This document shows positions 42,555-51,203 of a stretch of DNA of 64,000 bases, one piece after another. How positions within the stretch are numbered: position 1 is the first letter of the stretch; each line of letters opens with the position of its first letter. The translations under genes were made by a program, and so were the position numbers. The notes beneath the pieces were generated by a model, which had not been told where the DNA came from, searched no databases, and worked only from the letters and a program-made list of their open reading frames with translations. Source of the stretch: Pseudomonas sp. stari2 (GTDB lineage Bacteria > Pseudomonadota > Gammaproteobacteria > Pseudomonadales > Pseudomonadaceae); the NCBI RefSeq assembly GCF_040760005.1, contig NZ_CP099760.1, positions 2,413,501-2,477,500 of the forward strand, in the 5' to 3' direction.

Positions 42555-44840
42555 ATGACAAAGGGTCTGACCGAGGACGAACTCAAAGCCCTGGTCGGGG
42601 CCGAGATGCGCCAGTCGCTTGGGTATTCATCGTCCAAGCTGAGCATGCAGCGTCAGAAGTCGATGTACTACTACCTCGGCATGCCGGTTGGTGACTTGTC
42701 GCCGCCAGAGGTGGATGGGCGCTCGTCCGTGGTGTCTACCGATGTGCGCGACACGATCGAATCGATGCTGCCTCAGCTCATGGTCACTTTCGTCGGCTCC
42801 GACACGGTTGCCGAGTTCGAAGCGACCAAGCCAGGCGACGAGCAGAAGGCTGAGCAGGCGACCGAGTACGTCAACTACCTGTTCTACAAGAAGAACAACG
42901 GCCATCGCATCGCCTACACGTGGATGAAGGACGCGCTGCTTCAGAAGAACGGCATCGTCAAGGTCTGGTGGGATACCCGCCACGAGGAGACTCGTGAAGA
43001 GTATCGCGGACTGTCCGACGTCGAGCTCGCCCAGCTCATGGGCGATGACGAGATTGAAGTCGTCGAGCAGGAAGTTCGTGTCGATGAGGATGACCAGGAA
43101 CAGCGACAGCAGGCCATCTTCCAACTGATGCAGCAAGCACAGGCTCAGCCCGAATCAGGGCCGCAAGTCATGCAGCAAGTTCAGCAGATCGAAGCCGTGC
43201 CCCCAAAGGTGGTCTACGACGTCGTCTGCAAACGCACCAAGACCGATGGCAAGGTATGCATCGAGAACGTCCCTCCAGAAGAGTTCCTGATTGCCCGCAA
43301 CGCCAAGGACATCGAGACGGCCAAGTTTGTGGCTCACCGCGTGCAGCGGACCAAGTCCGAACTGAAGTCCATGGGCTACAAGAACGTGGACGACCTCGGG
43401 TCTGAAGACTCTGGACAGGCGATGAACTCTGAGCGCATCCAGCGCATTAGCTGGAACGACGAGAACGCCTACATCGACAACGATGCATCGAACGACGAAA
43501 GCCAGAACAACGTGTGGGTGCTTGAGGCCTACATGCGCTGCGACTATGACGGTGACGGAATTGCTGAGCTGCGCAAGATCACCATGGCCGGCAACACGCT
43601 GCTGGACAACGAGCCGGTCGATTGCGTCCCGTTCGTGTCAATCACGCCTGTTCCGCTGCCGCACCAGTTCTTTGGCCTGTCGGTTGCGGATTTGGCCATG
43701 GAAAGCCAGAAGACCAAGACCAGCATCCTGCGTGCACAGCTCGACAACATGTATCTGGCCGTTAACGGTCGGTACTTCGCGGTAGAAGGCAAGGTCAATC
43801 TTGATGACCTTCTAACCTCGCGCCCGGGTGGCGTCGTGCGGATCAAGGAGCAGGGAGCCACAGGCCGTCTCGATCAGGGCGCACCAGACATTGGAAACTC
43901 CATGCAGATGATGGAGTACATGCAGCAGGACTTGGAGAACAAGACCGGCTGGACGCGTTACAGCCAAGGGAATGACAGCGGCTCGCTGAATGACACCGCG
44001 ACCGGTGTGAACGTCATCACCAACCGCGCAGATATGCGCCTTGACCTGATCGCACGGAACTTCTCAGAAGGCTACGTCGACCTGTTCAAGCTGATACTGA
44101 AGCTTGTCTGCCAGTACCAGCAGAAAGAACAGATCGTGAAGCTCACCGGCGGATGGGTTCCGATTGACCCACGCGAATGGAGCAACCAGTTCGACGTGAC
44201 CATCAACGTCGGTATTGGCATGGGCAACAAGGATCAGAAGATCCAGCACTTGCAGATGCTCGGCATGGTGCAGGCCCAAGGCATGCAGATTGGTATTGCC
44301 ACGCCGGACAACATCTTCAACGCGGCCACCGAACTAGCCAAGCAGCTTGGCTTCAAGTCGCCTGACAAGTTCTTCACCGACCCATCAAAACAGCCACCAC
44401 AGAACAAGCCAGACCCAGAGCAGATGAAGGCTCAGGCGCAGATGCAGGTCGAGCAGGCCAAGATCCAGGCGAATGCGCAGCTAAAGCAAATGGAGCTGCA
44501 GCACAACGCGCAGCTCGACGCGGCCAAGCGCGACCACGAGCTTCAGCTCGAAACTGCCCGCATGCAGATGCAGGCGCAGGTCGACGCAAATCGGCAGCAG
44601 GTGGAGGCCGACCAGAAGACGCTGCAGAGCCAGCAGCAGGCCGAGCTCGAAGCAATCAAAGACCAGCAGAAGACCCAGCAGCTCGCAATGCAACTCGACT
44701 TCGACCGCTGGAAGGCTGAGCTGGACGCAGAGACGCGCATCGCCGTCGCGCAAATCTCTCAGCAAACAACGCTCAGCTCGGCGCAGATGAAGCAGGCCGA
44801 ATCCTTCGAACAGCAAGGGACGACCGATGGCAACGCTTGA
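42555..44840 (+). CDS. Portal protein with long helical barrel tail
   Basis: 761 aa from ATG 42555. The N-terminal part (SMYYYLGMPVGDLSPPEVDGRSSVVS, then VRDTIESMLPQLM) and core (LEAYMRCDYDGDGIAELRKITM, VSITPVPLPHQFFGLSVADL) match large P22-like portals. The last about 150 residues are Gln/Ala-rich heptads that would form a barrel tube above the crown, as in P22 gp1. It forms the dodecameric DNA gate. The stop overlaps the next gene. Confidence 0.88.
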   Translation: MTKGLTEDELKALVGAEMRQSLGYSSSKLSMQRQKSMYYYLGMPVGDLSPPEVDGRSSVVSTDVRDTIESMLPQLMVTFVGSDTVAEFEATKPGDEQKAEQATEYVNYLFYKKNNGHRIAYTWMKDALLQKNGIVKVWWDTRHEETREEYRGLSDVELAQLMGDDEIEVVEQEVRVDEDDQEQRQQAIFQLMQQAQAQPESGPQVMQQVQQIEAVPPKVVYDVVCKRTKTDGKVCIENVPPEEFLIARNAKDIETAKFVAHRVQRTKSELKSMGYKNVDDLGSEDSGQAMNSERIQRISWNDENAYIDNDASNDESQNNVWVLEAYMRCDYDGDGIAELRKITMAGNTLLDNEPVDCVPFVSITPVPLPHQFFGLSVADLAMESQKTKTSILRAQLDNMYLAVNGRYFAVEGKVNLDDLLTSRPGGVVRIKEQGATGRLDQGAPDIGNSMQMMEYMQQDLENKTGWTRYSQGNDSGSLNDTATGVNVITNRADMRLDLIARNFSEGYVDLFKLILKLVCQYQQKEQIVKLTGGWVPIDPREWSNQFDVTINVGIGMGNKDQKIQHLQMLGMVQAQGMQIGIATPDNIFNAATELAKQLGFKSPDKFFTDPSKQPPQNKPDPEQMKAQAQMQVEQAKIQANAQLKQMELQHNAQLDAAKRDHELQLETARMQMQAQVDANRQQVEADQKTLQSQQQAELEAIKDQQKTQQLAMQLDFDRWKAELDAETRIAVAQISQQTTLSSAQMKQAESFEQQGTTDGNA

Positions 44841-45117
44841 AGAACAGATCTATAGCGGCAATCGCGCCAAAGAGTGCCTCGAAAACGAGGCATTTCACTG
44901 GGCCTTTGAAGGCATCAAGCAGGAGTTGACCGAAGCATGGCAAACCTCACCGGCAAGGGACGTGGAGGGAAGGGAAAAAATCTTCCTGACGCTCAAGCTT
45001 CTGGACAGGCTGAAGGCAGCGCTAACGACCAGCCTGGAGTCGGGCCAGTTGGCGGAGGCGAACAGGATCTATCAGCAAACGCTCATGGAGCGCGCAAAAG
45101 AGAGCTTGCGGCTTTGA
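44827..45117 (+). CDS. Conserved small phage virion-region protein
   Basis: 96 aa from ATG 44827, overlapping the portal end by 14 bp. All-helical and charged: MATLEEQIYSGNRAKECLEN, EAFHWAFEGIKQELTEAWQ, ILTLKLLDRLKAALTTSL-like helices and NRIYQQTLMERAKESL. Genes of this size often sit behind portal genes of short-tailed phages. No function is assigned. Confidence 0.65.
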   Translation: MATLEEQIYSGNRAKECLENEAFHWAFEGIKQELTEAWQTSPARDVEGREKIFLTLKLLDRLKAALTTSLESGQLAEANRIYQQTLMERAKESLRL

Positions 45118-45177
45118 GGGCATTCCTCACAGGCCAGTCCGTAATCATTCGCAACTGAATCCACAGAGGGACAATCC

Positions 45178-45411
45178 ATGTCTTTGGAATCCACAGAACG
45201 TGCAATCTGCGCGGCGCTGAATGCCGCCGACGAAAAAGTAGGCATGGCGACGGAGGCCTGTGTTCGCGCCGTACTCGAATTCGGAGCCAATGCCGGGATA
45301 TTCCCGGTTTTGATTGATGGTCGTAGCTATGACGTAAAAATTGAGCCATCCCATCGCGTCGGCGAGAACCGCATGACACTTGAAACTCAGAGTTATGAGG
45401 TGAAGGCATGA
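45178..45411 (+). CDS. Hypothetical phage protein
   Basis: 77 aa from ATG 45178 behind AGAGGGAC. It has a helix STERAICAALNAADEKVGMATEACVRA and a beta part GIFPVLIDGRSYDVKIEPSHRV, ending with LETQSYEVKA. Family not recognised. It overlaps the scaffold gene by 4 bp. Confidence 0.6.
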   Translation: MSLESTERAICAALNAADEKVGMATEACVRAVLEFGANAGIFPVLIDGRSYDVKIEPSHRVGENRMTLETQSYEVKA

Positions 45412-46394
45412 GCCAATTCATCCACCGCGCATTTGGCCACTTCCTGATGAACGAATCCGTCGGCGATGGCGGCGGGGCACTGACTGTTGACGGCGGCGCT
45501 GCGGCGTTCGCTGCGCTGCTTGAGCCGCCGGCAGCGACCGAGCAGGAACAGGGCGCCGAAGAACACGAAGAGCAAGCTGCTGAGCCTGAAGTCGAGGCTG
45601 AGCAGGAGCAAAAAGCAGAAACCGGCGAGCAAGAGTCGGAGCAACAGACCTTCACCGTCAAGATCGACGGCAAGGAGGTCGAGGTTCCACTCAGTGAGCT
45701 GTTGAACGGCTACCAACGTCAGTCTGACTACACCAAAAAGACTATGGAGGCGGCCGAGGTACGCAAAGCAGCAGACGCCGAGACGCAGAAGGCCCAGCAG
45801 GAGCGGCAGCAGTACCACGCCGAACTCCAGCGCATGGCCGTGCAGCTCGAAGGCGTATTGGAACAACAGGGTCAAATCGACTGGGACGCCCTGCGCGAGT
45901 CAGATCCGATGGAGTACCTGAAGCAGCAGCATCTCTTCCAGAAGAGACACGCGCTGTATCAGCAAAACATTCAGGAACAGCAACAACTCGCACAGCAGTT
46001 CCAGCACGAACAGGCACAAGCCCACCAGAGTTATCTGGCCCAGCAGCGGGATGACCTTCTCGCCAAGCTCCCGGACTGGAAAGACGAAGCAAAGGCTGTA
46101 GCCGAAAAAACCGCTATCTCGAAGTTCCTGCAAGAGCAGGGCTTCGGGGATGAGGACATTTCGTCCATTACCGACCACCGCCACGTCATCGTGGCTCGCA
46201 AGGCGATGCTTTACGACCAACTGATGGCCAATGCCAAAGTGCAAGCCAAGAAGGTCCAGGAAGCGCCGCAGCGGGTGGTTAAGCCTGGCGTTACATCCAC
46301 TGGCACCCCAGACGGCCGAACCACCGCCATGAAGCGGCTGGAGAAGTCTGGACGCGTCGAGGATGCCGCCGCCGTATTCGCCTCTATCCTTTGA
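45408..46394 (+). CDS. Scaffolding protein
   Basis: 328 aa from ATG 45408 (ATGA overlap, GAAGG ahead). It is very acidic in the first third (EQEQGAEEHEEQAAEPEVEAE), with a short beta unit TFTVKIDGKEVEVPLSEL, then a long Gln-rich coiled coil (about 110-215) and a basic C-terminus (TTAMKRLEKSGRVEDAAAVF), typical of the capsid-binding end of scaffolds. It lies directly before the major capsid gene, as expected. Confidence 0.82.
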   Translation: MSQFIHRAFGHFLMNESVGDGGGALTVDGGAAAFAALLEPPAATEQEQGAEEHEEQAAEPEVEAEQEQKAETGEQESEQQTFTVKIDGKEVEVPLSELLNGYQRQSDYTKKTMEAAEVRKAADAETQKAQQERQQYHAELQRMAVQLEGVLEQQGQIDWDALRESDPMEYLKQQHLFQKRHALYQQNIQEQQQLAQQFQHEQAQAHQSYLAQQRDDLLAKLPDWKDEAKAVAEKTAISKFLQEQGFGDEDISSITDHRHVIVARKAMLYDQLMANAKVQAKKVQEAPQRVVKPGVTSTGTPDGRTTAMKRLEKSGRVEDAAAVFASIL

Positions 46395-46409
46395 TTCTGG
46401 AGATTCATC

Positions 46410-47333
46410 ATGGCCGCACCCAGCAATACTTTCCTCACCACTGCCGCAATCGGCAACCGTGAAGACCTGACCGACACCATCTACCGCATTTCCCCGACTG
46501 CAACGCCGTTCATCTCGCTGGCGGCCAAGGGCAAGGCATCCAACACTCTGCACGAGTGGCAAACCCAAGATCTGGCGGCGGCAGTGACCAACAACGCTCA
46601 GGCAGAAGGCGACAACGCTTCGGCCAAAACCGTTACCCCGACTGTTCGCCTGAACAATCGCACTCAGATCTCGACAAAAACCGTGATCGTGTCCGGCACC
46701 CAACAGGCGATGAACCCTGCCGGCCGTAAAGACGAGCTGGCCTACCAGTTGAGTCTGGCAGCGCTGGAACTGCGCCGCGACATGGAAAGCTCGGCCACTC
46801 AGCTCGACGTCACTGCCACCGCCCCGCGTCAATCGCGCGGTCTGGTTGGCTGGGTCGTGGACAACGTGGACCGCAACGGGGGCACCCTGGCTTCGTATAC
46901 CGGCAACACCGGCCGCACCAAGGGCACCGCCGTAGCGTTCACCGAGGCACGCCTGAAGTCTGTTCTGCAGAAGATCTTCACCGCTGGTGGCGAGCCTGAC
47001 TCGATCCTGCTGCCGCCAGCCGCGAAGCAGACCTTCTCCACCTTCACCGGCAACGCCACCCGCTTCGACAAGTCGGAAGACGCCAAGCTGTATGCGTCGG
47101 TCGATGTGTACGTCTCGGACTTCGGCGAACTGAAGGCCATTCCATCCCGCTTCCAGGACGCGAACGACGTGTTCATCCTGCAATCGGACAAATGGGCCAT
47201 CAGCTACCTGCGTCCGTTCCAGACCATCGAGCTGGCTCAGACCGGTGACGCCATGCAGCGTGAGCTGGTGGTGGAATGGACCGTGGAAAGCCGCGCTCCG
47301 AAGGCCAACGGCGCAGTCTACGACGTCGCCTGA
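46410..47333 (+). CDS. Major capsid protein (DUF5309 type)
   Basis: 307 aa from ATG 46410. Motifs fit the DUF5309/SU10 capsid group: REDLTDTIYRISPTATPFIS, then EWQTQDLAAAV, RTQISTKTVIVSGTQQAM, ELRRDMESSATQL, and late LLPPAAKQTFSTFTG and VDVYVSDFGELKAIPSRF. The fold is probably HK97-like. A hairpin with TTCG loop follows (47352-47377). Confidence 0.88.
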   Translation: MAAPSNTFLTTAAIGNREDLTDTIYRISPTATPFISLAAKGKASNTLHEWQTQDLAAAVTNNAQAEGDNASAKTVTPTVRLNNRTQISTKTVIVSGTQQAMNPAGRKDELAYQLSLAALELRRDMESSATQLDVTATAPRQSRGLVGWVVDNVDRNGGTLASYTGNTGRTKGTAVAFTEARLKSVLQKIFTAGGEPDSILLPPAAKQTFSTFTGNATRFDKSEDAKLYASVDVYVSDFGELKAIPSRFQDANDVFILQSDKWAISYLRPFQTIELAQTGDAMQRELVVEWTVESRAPKANGAVYDVA

Positions 47334-47351
47334 TCCTGACGGCAACAACCC

Positions 47352-47377
47352 AAGGGGAGCTTCGGCTCCCCTTTCTC
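47352..47377 (+). terminator. Hairpin after the capsid gene
   Basis: Perfect stem AAGGGGAGC-TTCG-GCTCCCCTT followed by TCTCATT. It may protect the capsid mRNA end or reduce readthrough into later genes. Confidence 0.65.
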
Positions 47378-47394
47378 ATTCTGGAGTAAGCAAC

Positions 47395-47817
47395 ATGCCC
47401 ATGCTCAAACAGCTCGGCGATAGCTCGTTCGGGATCGAAGGGTCTGCCGGCGGTGACGGCGGCTTTATCCCTGTGACGCTGAACTATCTGGCTACGACCA
47501 CTGACTGCACCATCTTCACCGCTGACCGTCCTTATGTCGTCAAGGCCATTCGTGGTCGTGTCGATGTGGCTGGCACTGGCGGCGCCTGCACCGCGCAGAT
47601 CCGCAAGGTCCCAAGCGGTACGGCGATCACTTCCGGCACCGTGCTGCATTCCGGCACGTACAACCTTGTCGGCACTGCCAACGCGCAACAGGCGCTGACC
47701 CTGTCCACCACCCCGAGTGATCTCCTGCTGTCCGTTGGCGATTCGATCGCCTACGACTTGACCGGCACGGCCACGTCTGCCGTGGGCAACATCAGCGTCA
47801 CTCTGAACCCGGCCTGA
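47395..47817 (+). CDS. Putative capsid decoration protein
   Basis: 140 aa from ATG 47395 behind TCTGGAG; the longer frame overlaps the capsid gene. It is beta-rich and small-residue rich: FIPVTLNYLATTTDCTIFTADR, YVVKAIRGRVDVAGTGGACTAQIRK, SVGDSIAYDLTGTATS, NISVTLNPA. Its place right after the major capsid suggests a head decoration or minor head protein, by position only. A GC hairpin follows at about 47822-47840. Confidence 0.6.
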   Translation: MPMLKQLGDSSFGIEGSAGGDGGFIPVTLNYLATTTDCTIFTADRPYVVKAIRGRVDVAGTGGACTAQIRKVPSGTAITSGTVLHSGTYNLVGTANAQQALTLSTTPSDLLLSVGDSIAYDLTGTATSAVGNISVTLNPA

Positions 47818-47857
47818 TTCACCGCCCCTGCGGGGGCGGCTTCCTTTGGAGATAGCC

Positions 47858-48166
47858 ATGAGCAACACCTTCGAGGGTGCGATCAGCGTCGTCGTAACTG
47901 GCGTGTCGATCACCACATCCGGCACTTCCGCGAGCACCAATATTCCACTTTGCCAGTCTGGCGAAGTTCCTCGCTACATCCGCATCGCTGCTACAGCTCC
48001 GGCCTGCGTGCGCCTCGGAAACGGCACTGTGACGGCGGTAACTACCGACCTGCAGGTTCAGCCAGGTGACGCTGTGATTCTGGCTGTCCATCAGCTCACC
48101 AAGATCGCCGCAATTCAGGTTGCTGCTGCTGGGATCGTCCAGGTTTCGCCGCTGGAGAACATGTAA
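47858..48166 (+). CDS. Small beta-rich virion-region protein
   Basis: 102 aa from ATG 47858 behind TTTGGAG. Strand-turn pattern with alternating Ser/Thr/Val (AISVVVTGVSITTSGTSAST, then RYIRIAATAPACVRLGNGTVTAV, VQPGDAVILAV). It could be a second head decoration protein; the family is not recognised. Confidence 0.6.
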   Translation: MSNTFEGAISVVVTGVSITTSGTSASTNIPLCQSGEVPRYIRIAATAPACVRLGNGTVTAVTTDLQVQPGDAVILAVHQLTKIAAIQVAAAGIVQVSPLENM

Positions 48167-48168
48167 CC

Positions 48169-48456
48169 ATGATCGACCTCGACACGAAGTTCCATTTCCA
48201 CGACGGCAAGATGACCGTTCAGCGCACCCAAGACTGCACGCCAATTGCCGAGCGCATGAAGGCTCTGCATAACGGCGGTCACCATGGCAGCTCGGAAATG
48301 AAGCACGCGGCCAGCATCCCTTTCGTGGTCATCGAGGACTACTGCAACAAACATTCGATCACCTTCCACGAGTGCATGAGCAACAAGGAGCACATGCGCC
48401 GGATGCTGAACGATCCTGATTTGTCGGCGTTTCGGGTCTGGAAGGGCAAGGTATGA
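48169..48456 (+). CDS. Hypothetical phage protein
   Basis: 95 aa, 2 bp after the previous gene and overlapping the next by 4 bp. It has several histidines (FHFHDGKMTV, NGGHHGSSEMKHAAS, NKHSITFHEC), suggesting a possible metal site, and a C-terminal helix EHMRRMLNDPDLSAFRVW. Function unknown. Confidence 0.65.
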   Translation: MIDLDTKFHFHDGKMTVQRTQDCTPIAERMKALHNGGHHGSSEMKHAASIPFVVIEDYCNKHSITFHECMSNKEHMRRMLNDPDLSAFRVWKGKV

Positions 48457-49058
48457 GCATAACCACCTATGCCGAACTGCAAGCATCAGTAGCTTCCTGG
48501 CTGAACCGTGGCGATCTGACGGCAAATATCCCTGATTTCATCACGCTGGCCGAGGCGCAGATGAGCACGGATCTCAAAACTCGATCGATGGAAAATAAGA
48601 CCACGCTCGCCACGGTTGCAGGAACGAAAACCGTTGCGCTGCCAACCGACATGTTGGAGATGCGCAGGCTTCAGGTGGTTGGCACGTATAACCAGCCGCT
48701 GTCCTATCGGACGCCTGACGAGTTGAGCATCGATTATGCAGCGAACGGCTCTGGGCAACCTGTCGTGTTCACCGTAATCGGCGGCAACATCGAACTCGCT
48801 CCAATCCCTGATGCTGTGTACTCGCTGGAGCTTACCTACCAGCAGCGAATCCCGGCATTATCAGATTCGAGCCCGACCAACTGGCTATTGACCAACTGGC
48901 CTAACGCCTATCTGTATGCCTCCCTGCTGGCCGCGATGCCATTCATCATGAACGATGCCCGTCTCGCCGTATGGGGACAGCTATACGCCCAGGCGGTTGA
49001 AGGAATCAACGGCGTTGACTGGTACAGCGGCTCAACGATGAAGGTCCGTCAACGATGA
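48453..49058 (+). CDS. Head-tail adaptor protein (SU10/gp4-like)
   Basis: 201 aa from ATG 48453. The N-terminus TYAELQASVASWLNRGDLTANIPDFITLAEAQM plus VALPTDMLEMRRLQV and the C-terminal helix LLTNWPNAYLYASLLAAMPFI are the usual pattern of phage adaptor proteins that bind the portal. It precedes the nozzle-like gene by a 4-bp overlap. It probably forms the ring below the portal. Confidence 0.82.
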   Translation: MSITTYAELQASVASWLNRGDLTANIPDFITLAEAQMSTDLKTRSMENKTTLATVAGTKTVALPTDMLEMRRLQVVGTYNQPLSYRTPDELSIDYAANGSGQPVVFTVIGGNIELAPIPDAVYSLELTYQQRIPALSDSSPTNWLLTNWPNAYLYASLLAAMPFIMNDARLAVWGQLYAQAVEGINGVDWYSGSTMKVRQR

Positions 49059-50500
49059 TCCCGATCACCGGTTTCGCGCCTGACGCTGATGTCACAACTC
49101 CCGGGTTGATTTCGAGTTGCACCAACCTGATCCCATATCTGAACGGTATGGAGGGCGCGCCGGAACCAGCAACGCCAGCCGGTACGCCTGCGCTTGCGGC
49201 TGCCTGCATTGGCGCTGCGGTGGTAGCAAAGCTTGACGATACGCGCCGCATCATCGCCGGCACTACCACAAAGCTTTACGAGCTGTCGGCTGGCGTCTGG
49301 GTCGATATAGGCCGAGCAGCGGCCTATACGGGCGGCGTTGACACTCGTTGGTCCATTACGCAGTTCGGTGACGCCACGCTCTGCGCAAACCGCGCAGACG
49401 TCATACAGCGCTCAAGCGGCGCTGCATTCGCCGATGTGGCAACAGCGCCAAAGGCTGAAATCATTTTCACCGTTGGTGCGTTCGTCATGGCTCTGAACCT
49501 GAACGACGGTTCTGAAAAGCCCGATGGCTGGCAGTGCTGCGCAGCATTTGACGATACGTCATGGACGCCAAACCTGGCCACTCAGGCCACCGCCGGGCGA
49601 CTGGTAGCTACTGCTGGGCGGCTAACTGCCGGTATGCGCCTTGGTGAGTACGCCATAGCTTACAAGCAGCGCTCCATTTACCTCGGACAGTACGTCGGCG
49701 CGCCTACCGTGTGGAACTGGCTGCAAGTGCCAGGGGGTGATGCTGGCTGCATCGGCAAGGAGGCGATCTGCGATATCGGTGGCGCTCATTTCTTTGTCGG
49801 CGATGACAATATCTGGATCTTCGATGGCACGCGCCCGATTCCCGTTGCTGATGGCTTTGTCCGGCAGTTCTTTTTCGATAACTCGAACCCGTCCTACCGC
49901 TATCGGACAATCTGCGTGTTCGACAAGCAGAAGAATCTGGTATGGATTTTCTACCCGTCACTCAGCTCCCAAACGCCAGATTCCGCGATCGTTTATCACA
50001 TCAACGCCAAGAAATGGGGCGTTGCCAATCGAAGCGTTGAGGCTGCGCTCAACTACGTGTCCAGCGGCGTGACCATTGACGGTCTCTCTTCTATTTCTTC
50101 GACCATTGATGGGCTCGCTCCCTATTCGTTCGATTCACAGTTCTGGCTTGCCGGCGGTAAATCGCTATCGATCTTCGACACCTCGCACCAATTGCAGGCC
50201 ATGACCGGCGCCTCTACTGGTAGCAGCATGACTACCGGTGAAGTCGGGGACGATGACACCGTCTCATCGATCAACAAGATCAGGCTACGGTATGCCCGCG
50301 CACCATCATCCGCATCGGTGCAGACATTCATTCAAAGAAACTCAGGCGTTGGTTTTACTGCAGGGGCCAATGGAGTGGTTCTTGACGGGAAGTTTGACCT
50401 TCGCCAAACGGCACGCTGGCACAAGGCAGTCTTTACCTTCACTGGCCCAGTCAGGATCACGCATATGGATGCTGAAGCCATACCAGCGGGTGGAAGGTAA
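49055..50500 (+). CDS. Tail nozzle/stabilisation-type virion protein
   Basis: 481 aa from ATG 49055. Its pattern of repeated beta blades (RRIIAGTTTKLYELS, RWSITQFGDATLCANRADVIQRSS, GAHFFVGDDNIWIFDGTRPIPV, NLVWIFYPSLSSQ) suggests a beta-propeller, as in P22 gp10 and SU10 nozzle proteins. It lies after the adaptor in the order found in short-tailed phages. It would plug or extend the short tail. Confidence 0.72.
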   Translation: MIPITGFAPDADVTTPGLISSCTNLIPYLNGMEGAPEPATPAGTPALAAACIGAAVVAKLDDTRRIIAGTTTKLYELSAGVWVDIGRAAAYTGGVDTRWSITQFGDATLCANRADVIQRSSGAAFADVATAPKAEIIFTVGAFVMALNLNDGSEKPDGWQCCAAFDDTSWTPNLATQATAGRLVATAGRLTAGMRLGEYAIAYKQRSIYLGQYVGAPTVWNWLQVPGGDAGCIGKEAICDIGGAHFFVGDDNIWIFDGTRPIPVADGFVRQFFFDNSNPSYRYRTICVFDKQKNLVWIFYPSLSSQTPDSAIVYHINAKKWGVANRSVEAALNYVSSGVTIDGLSSISSTIDGLAPYSFDSQFWLAGGKSLSIFDTSHQLQAMTGASTGSSMTTGEVGDDDTVSSINKIRLRYARAPSSASVQTFIQRNSGVGFTAGANGVVLDGKFDLRQTARWHKAVFTFTGPVRITHMDAEAIPAGGR

Positions 50501-50793
50501 TGAAGACAAACACAACGCCGCGTGTTGGCACCAGTGACCCGGTCCTACAGCGCGAATTGCGCGAGCACGCAACACAGATCAACCAGATCTCCGAAGGGCG
50601 AATTGTCGCGTTCTACACCGCGCTCACTGCTGCGCCAACCTCTGGCGCCTGGATGCAGGGCGACTCCATAAAGAACTCTGCGCCAGCCGAGCTTGGTGCT
50701 GCTGGCTCGAAATACTTCATCGATGGCTGGACCTGTGTCGTCTCCGGCACGCCCGGCACATGGGTACAACGGCGCTGCCTGACGGGTAACTGA
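50500..50793 (+). CDS. Hypothetical phage virion-region protein
   Basis: 97 aa, with its ATG at 50500 using the last base of the previous stop. A helix LQRELREHATQINQISEGR is followed by a beta-rich C-terminus GDSIKNSAPAELGAAGSKYF and WTCVVSGTPGTWVQRR. The second half resembles a tail fibre tip motif (trimeric attachment module) in style. Function unknown. Confidence 0.6.
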   Translation: MKTNTTPRVGTSDPVLQRELREHATQINQISEGRIVAFYTALTAAPTSGAWMQGDSIKNSAPAELGAAGSKYFIDGWTCVVSGTPGTWVQRRCLTGN

Positions 50794-51203
50794 TGAACAA
50801 GATAATCATGGTGCCGACTACGCATATAGATCTTGCATGGCGTGACGGTGCGCACAATCTGGCGGCGGCGTGTGAAACGTCTGGCGGCGAGATCACAGGC
50901 GATCAACTGAAAATGATGCTTGGCCGTGGTGAGCGCACCCTGGTCAGGATGGATAGTGATGAAAAAATTGTCGGCTGGGGCGTAGTTGGCGTGGAGCAGC
51001 TTCCGAACTTTCGCGTCCTCTATACCTACGAGATGTACGCCCCGCATGGGCACTTCGAAAGTTTCTTTGATGAGCTAAAAGCGCTGGCGTTTTCTCTGGG
51101 CTGCCTGAAGTTGAGGTGCGCAGCAAAGCCGGCTCAGGCACGTCTTTATCACCAGCGGTGCGGGTTTACGCCGGTCTATCAAGTCTTGGAGGTCGATCTG
51201 TGA
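50793..51203 (+). CDS. GNAT-like acetyltransferase in the virion module
   Basis: 136 aa from ATG 50793. It has the GNAT pattern: TLVRMDSDEKIVGWGVVGVE (beta4), YEMYAPHGHFESFFDELKALAFSLG (helix 3 region), LKLRCAAKPAQARLYHQRCGFTPVYQVLEVDL (the C-terminal strand-helix-strand). The classical Q/RxxGxG/A loop is not visible, so acetyl-CoA binding is uncertain. Such a gene between structural genes may modify virion or host proteins. Confidence 0.6.
   Translation: MNKIIMVPTTHIDLAWRDGAHNLAAACETSGGEITGDQLKMMLGRGERTLVRMDSDEKIVGWGVVGVEQLPNFRVLYTYEMYAPHGHFESFFDELKALAFSLGCLKLRCAAKPAQARLYHQRCGFTPVYQVLEVDL

Noticed and set aside
45900..47348. 482-codon open frame opposite scaffold and capsid
   Set aside because: Shadow of the structural genes; the plus-strand genes have correct ribosome sites and family motifs.
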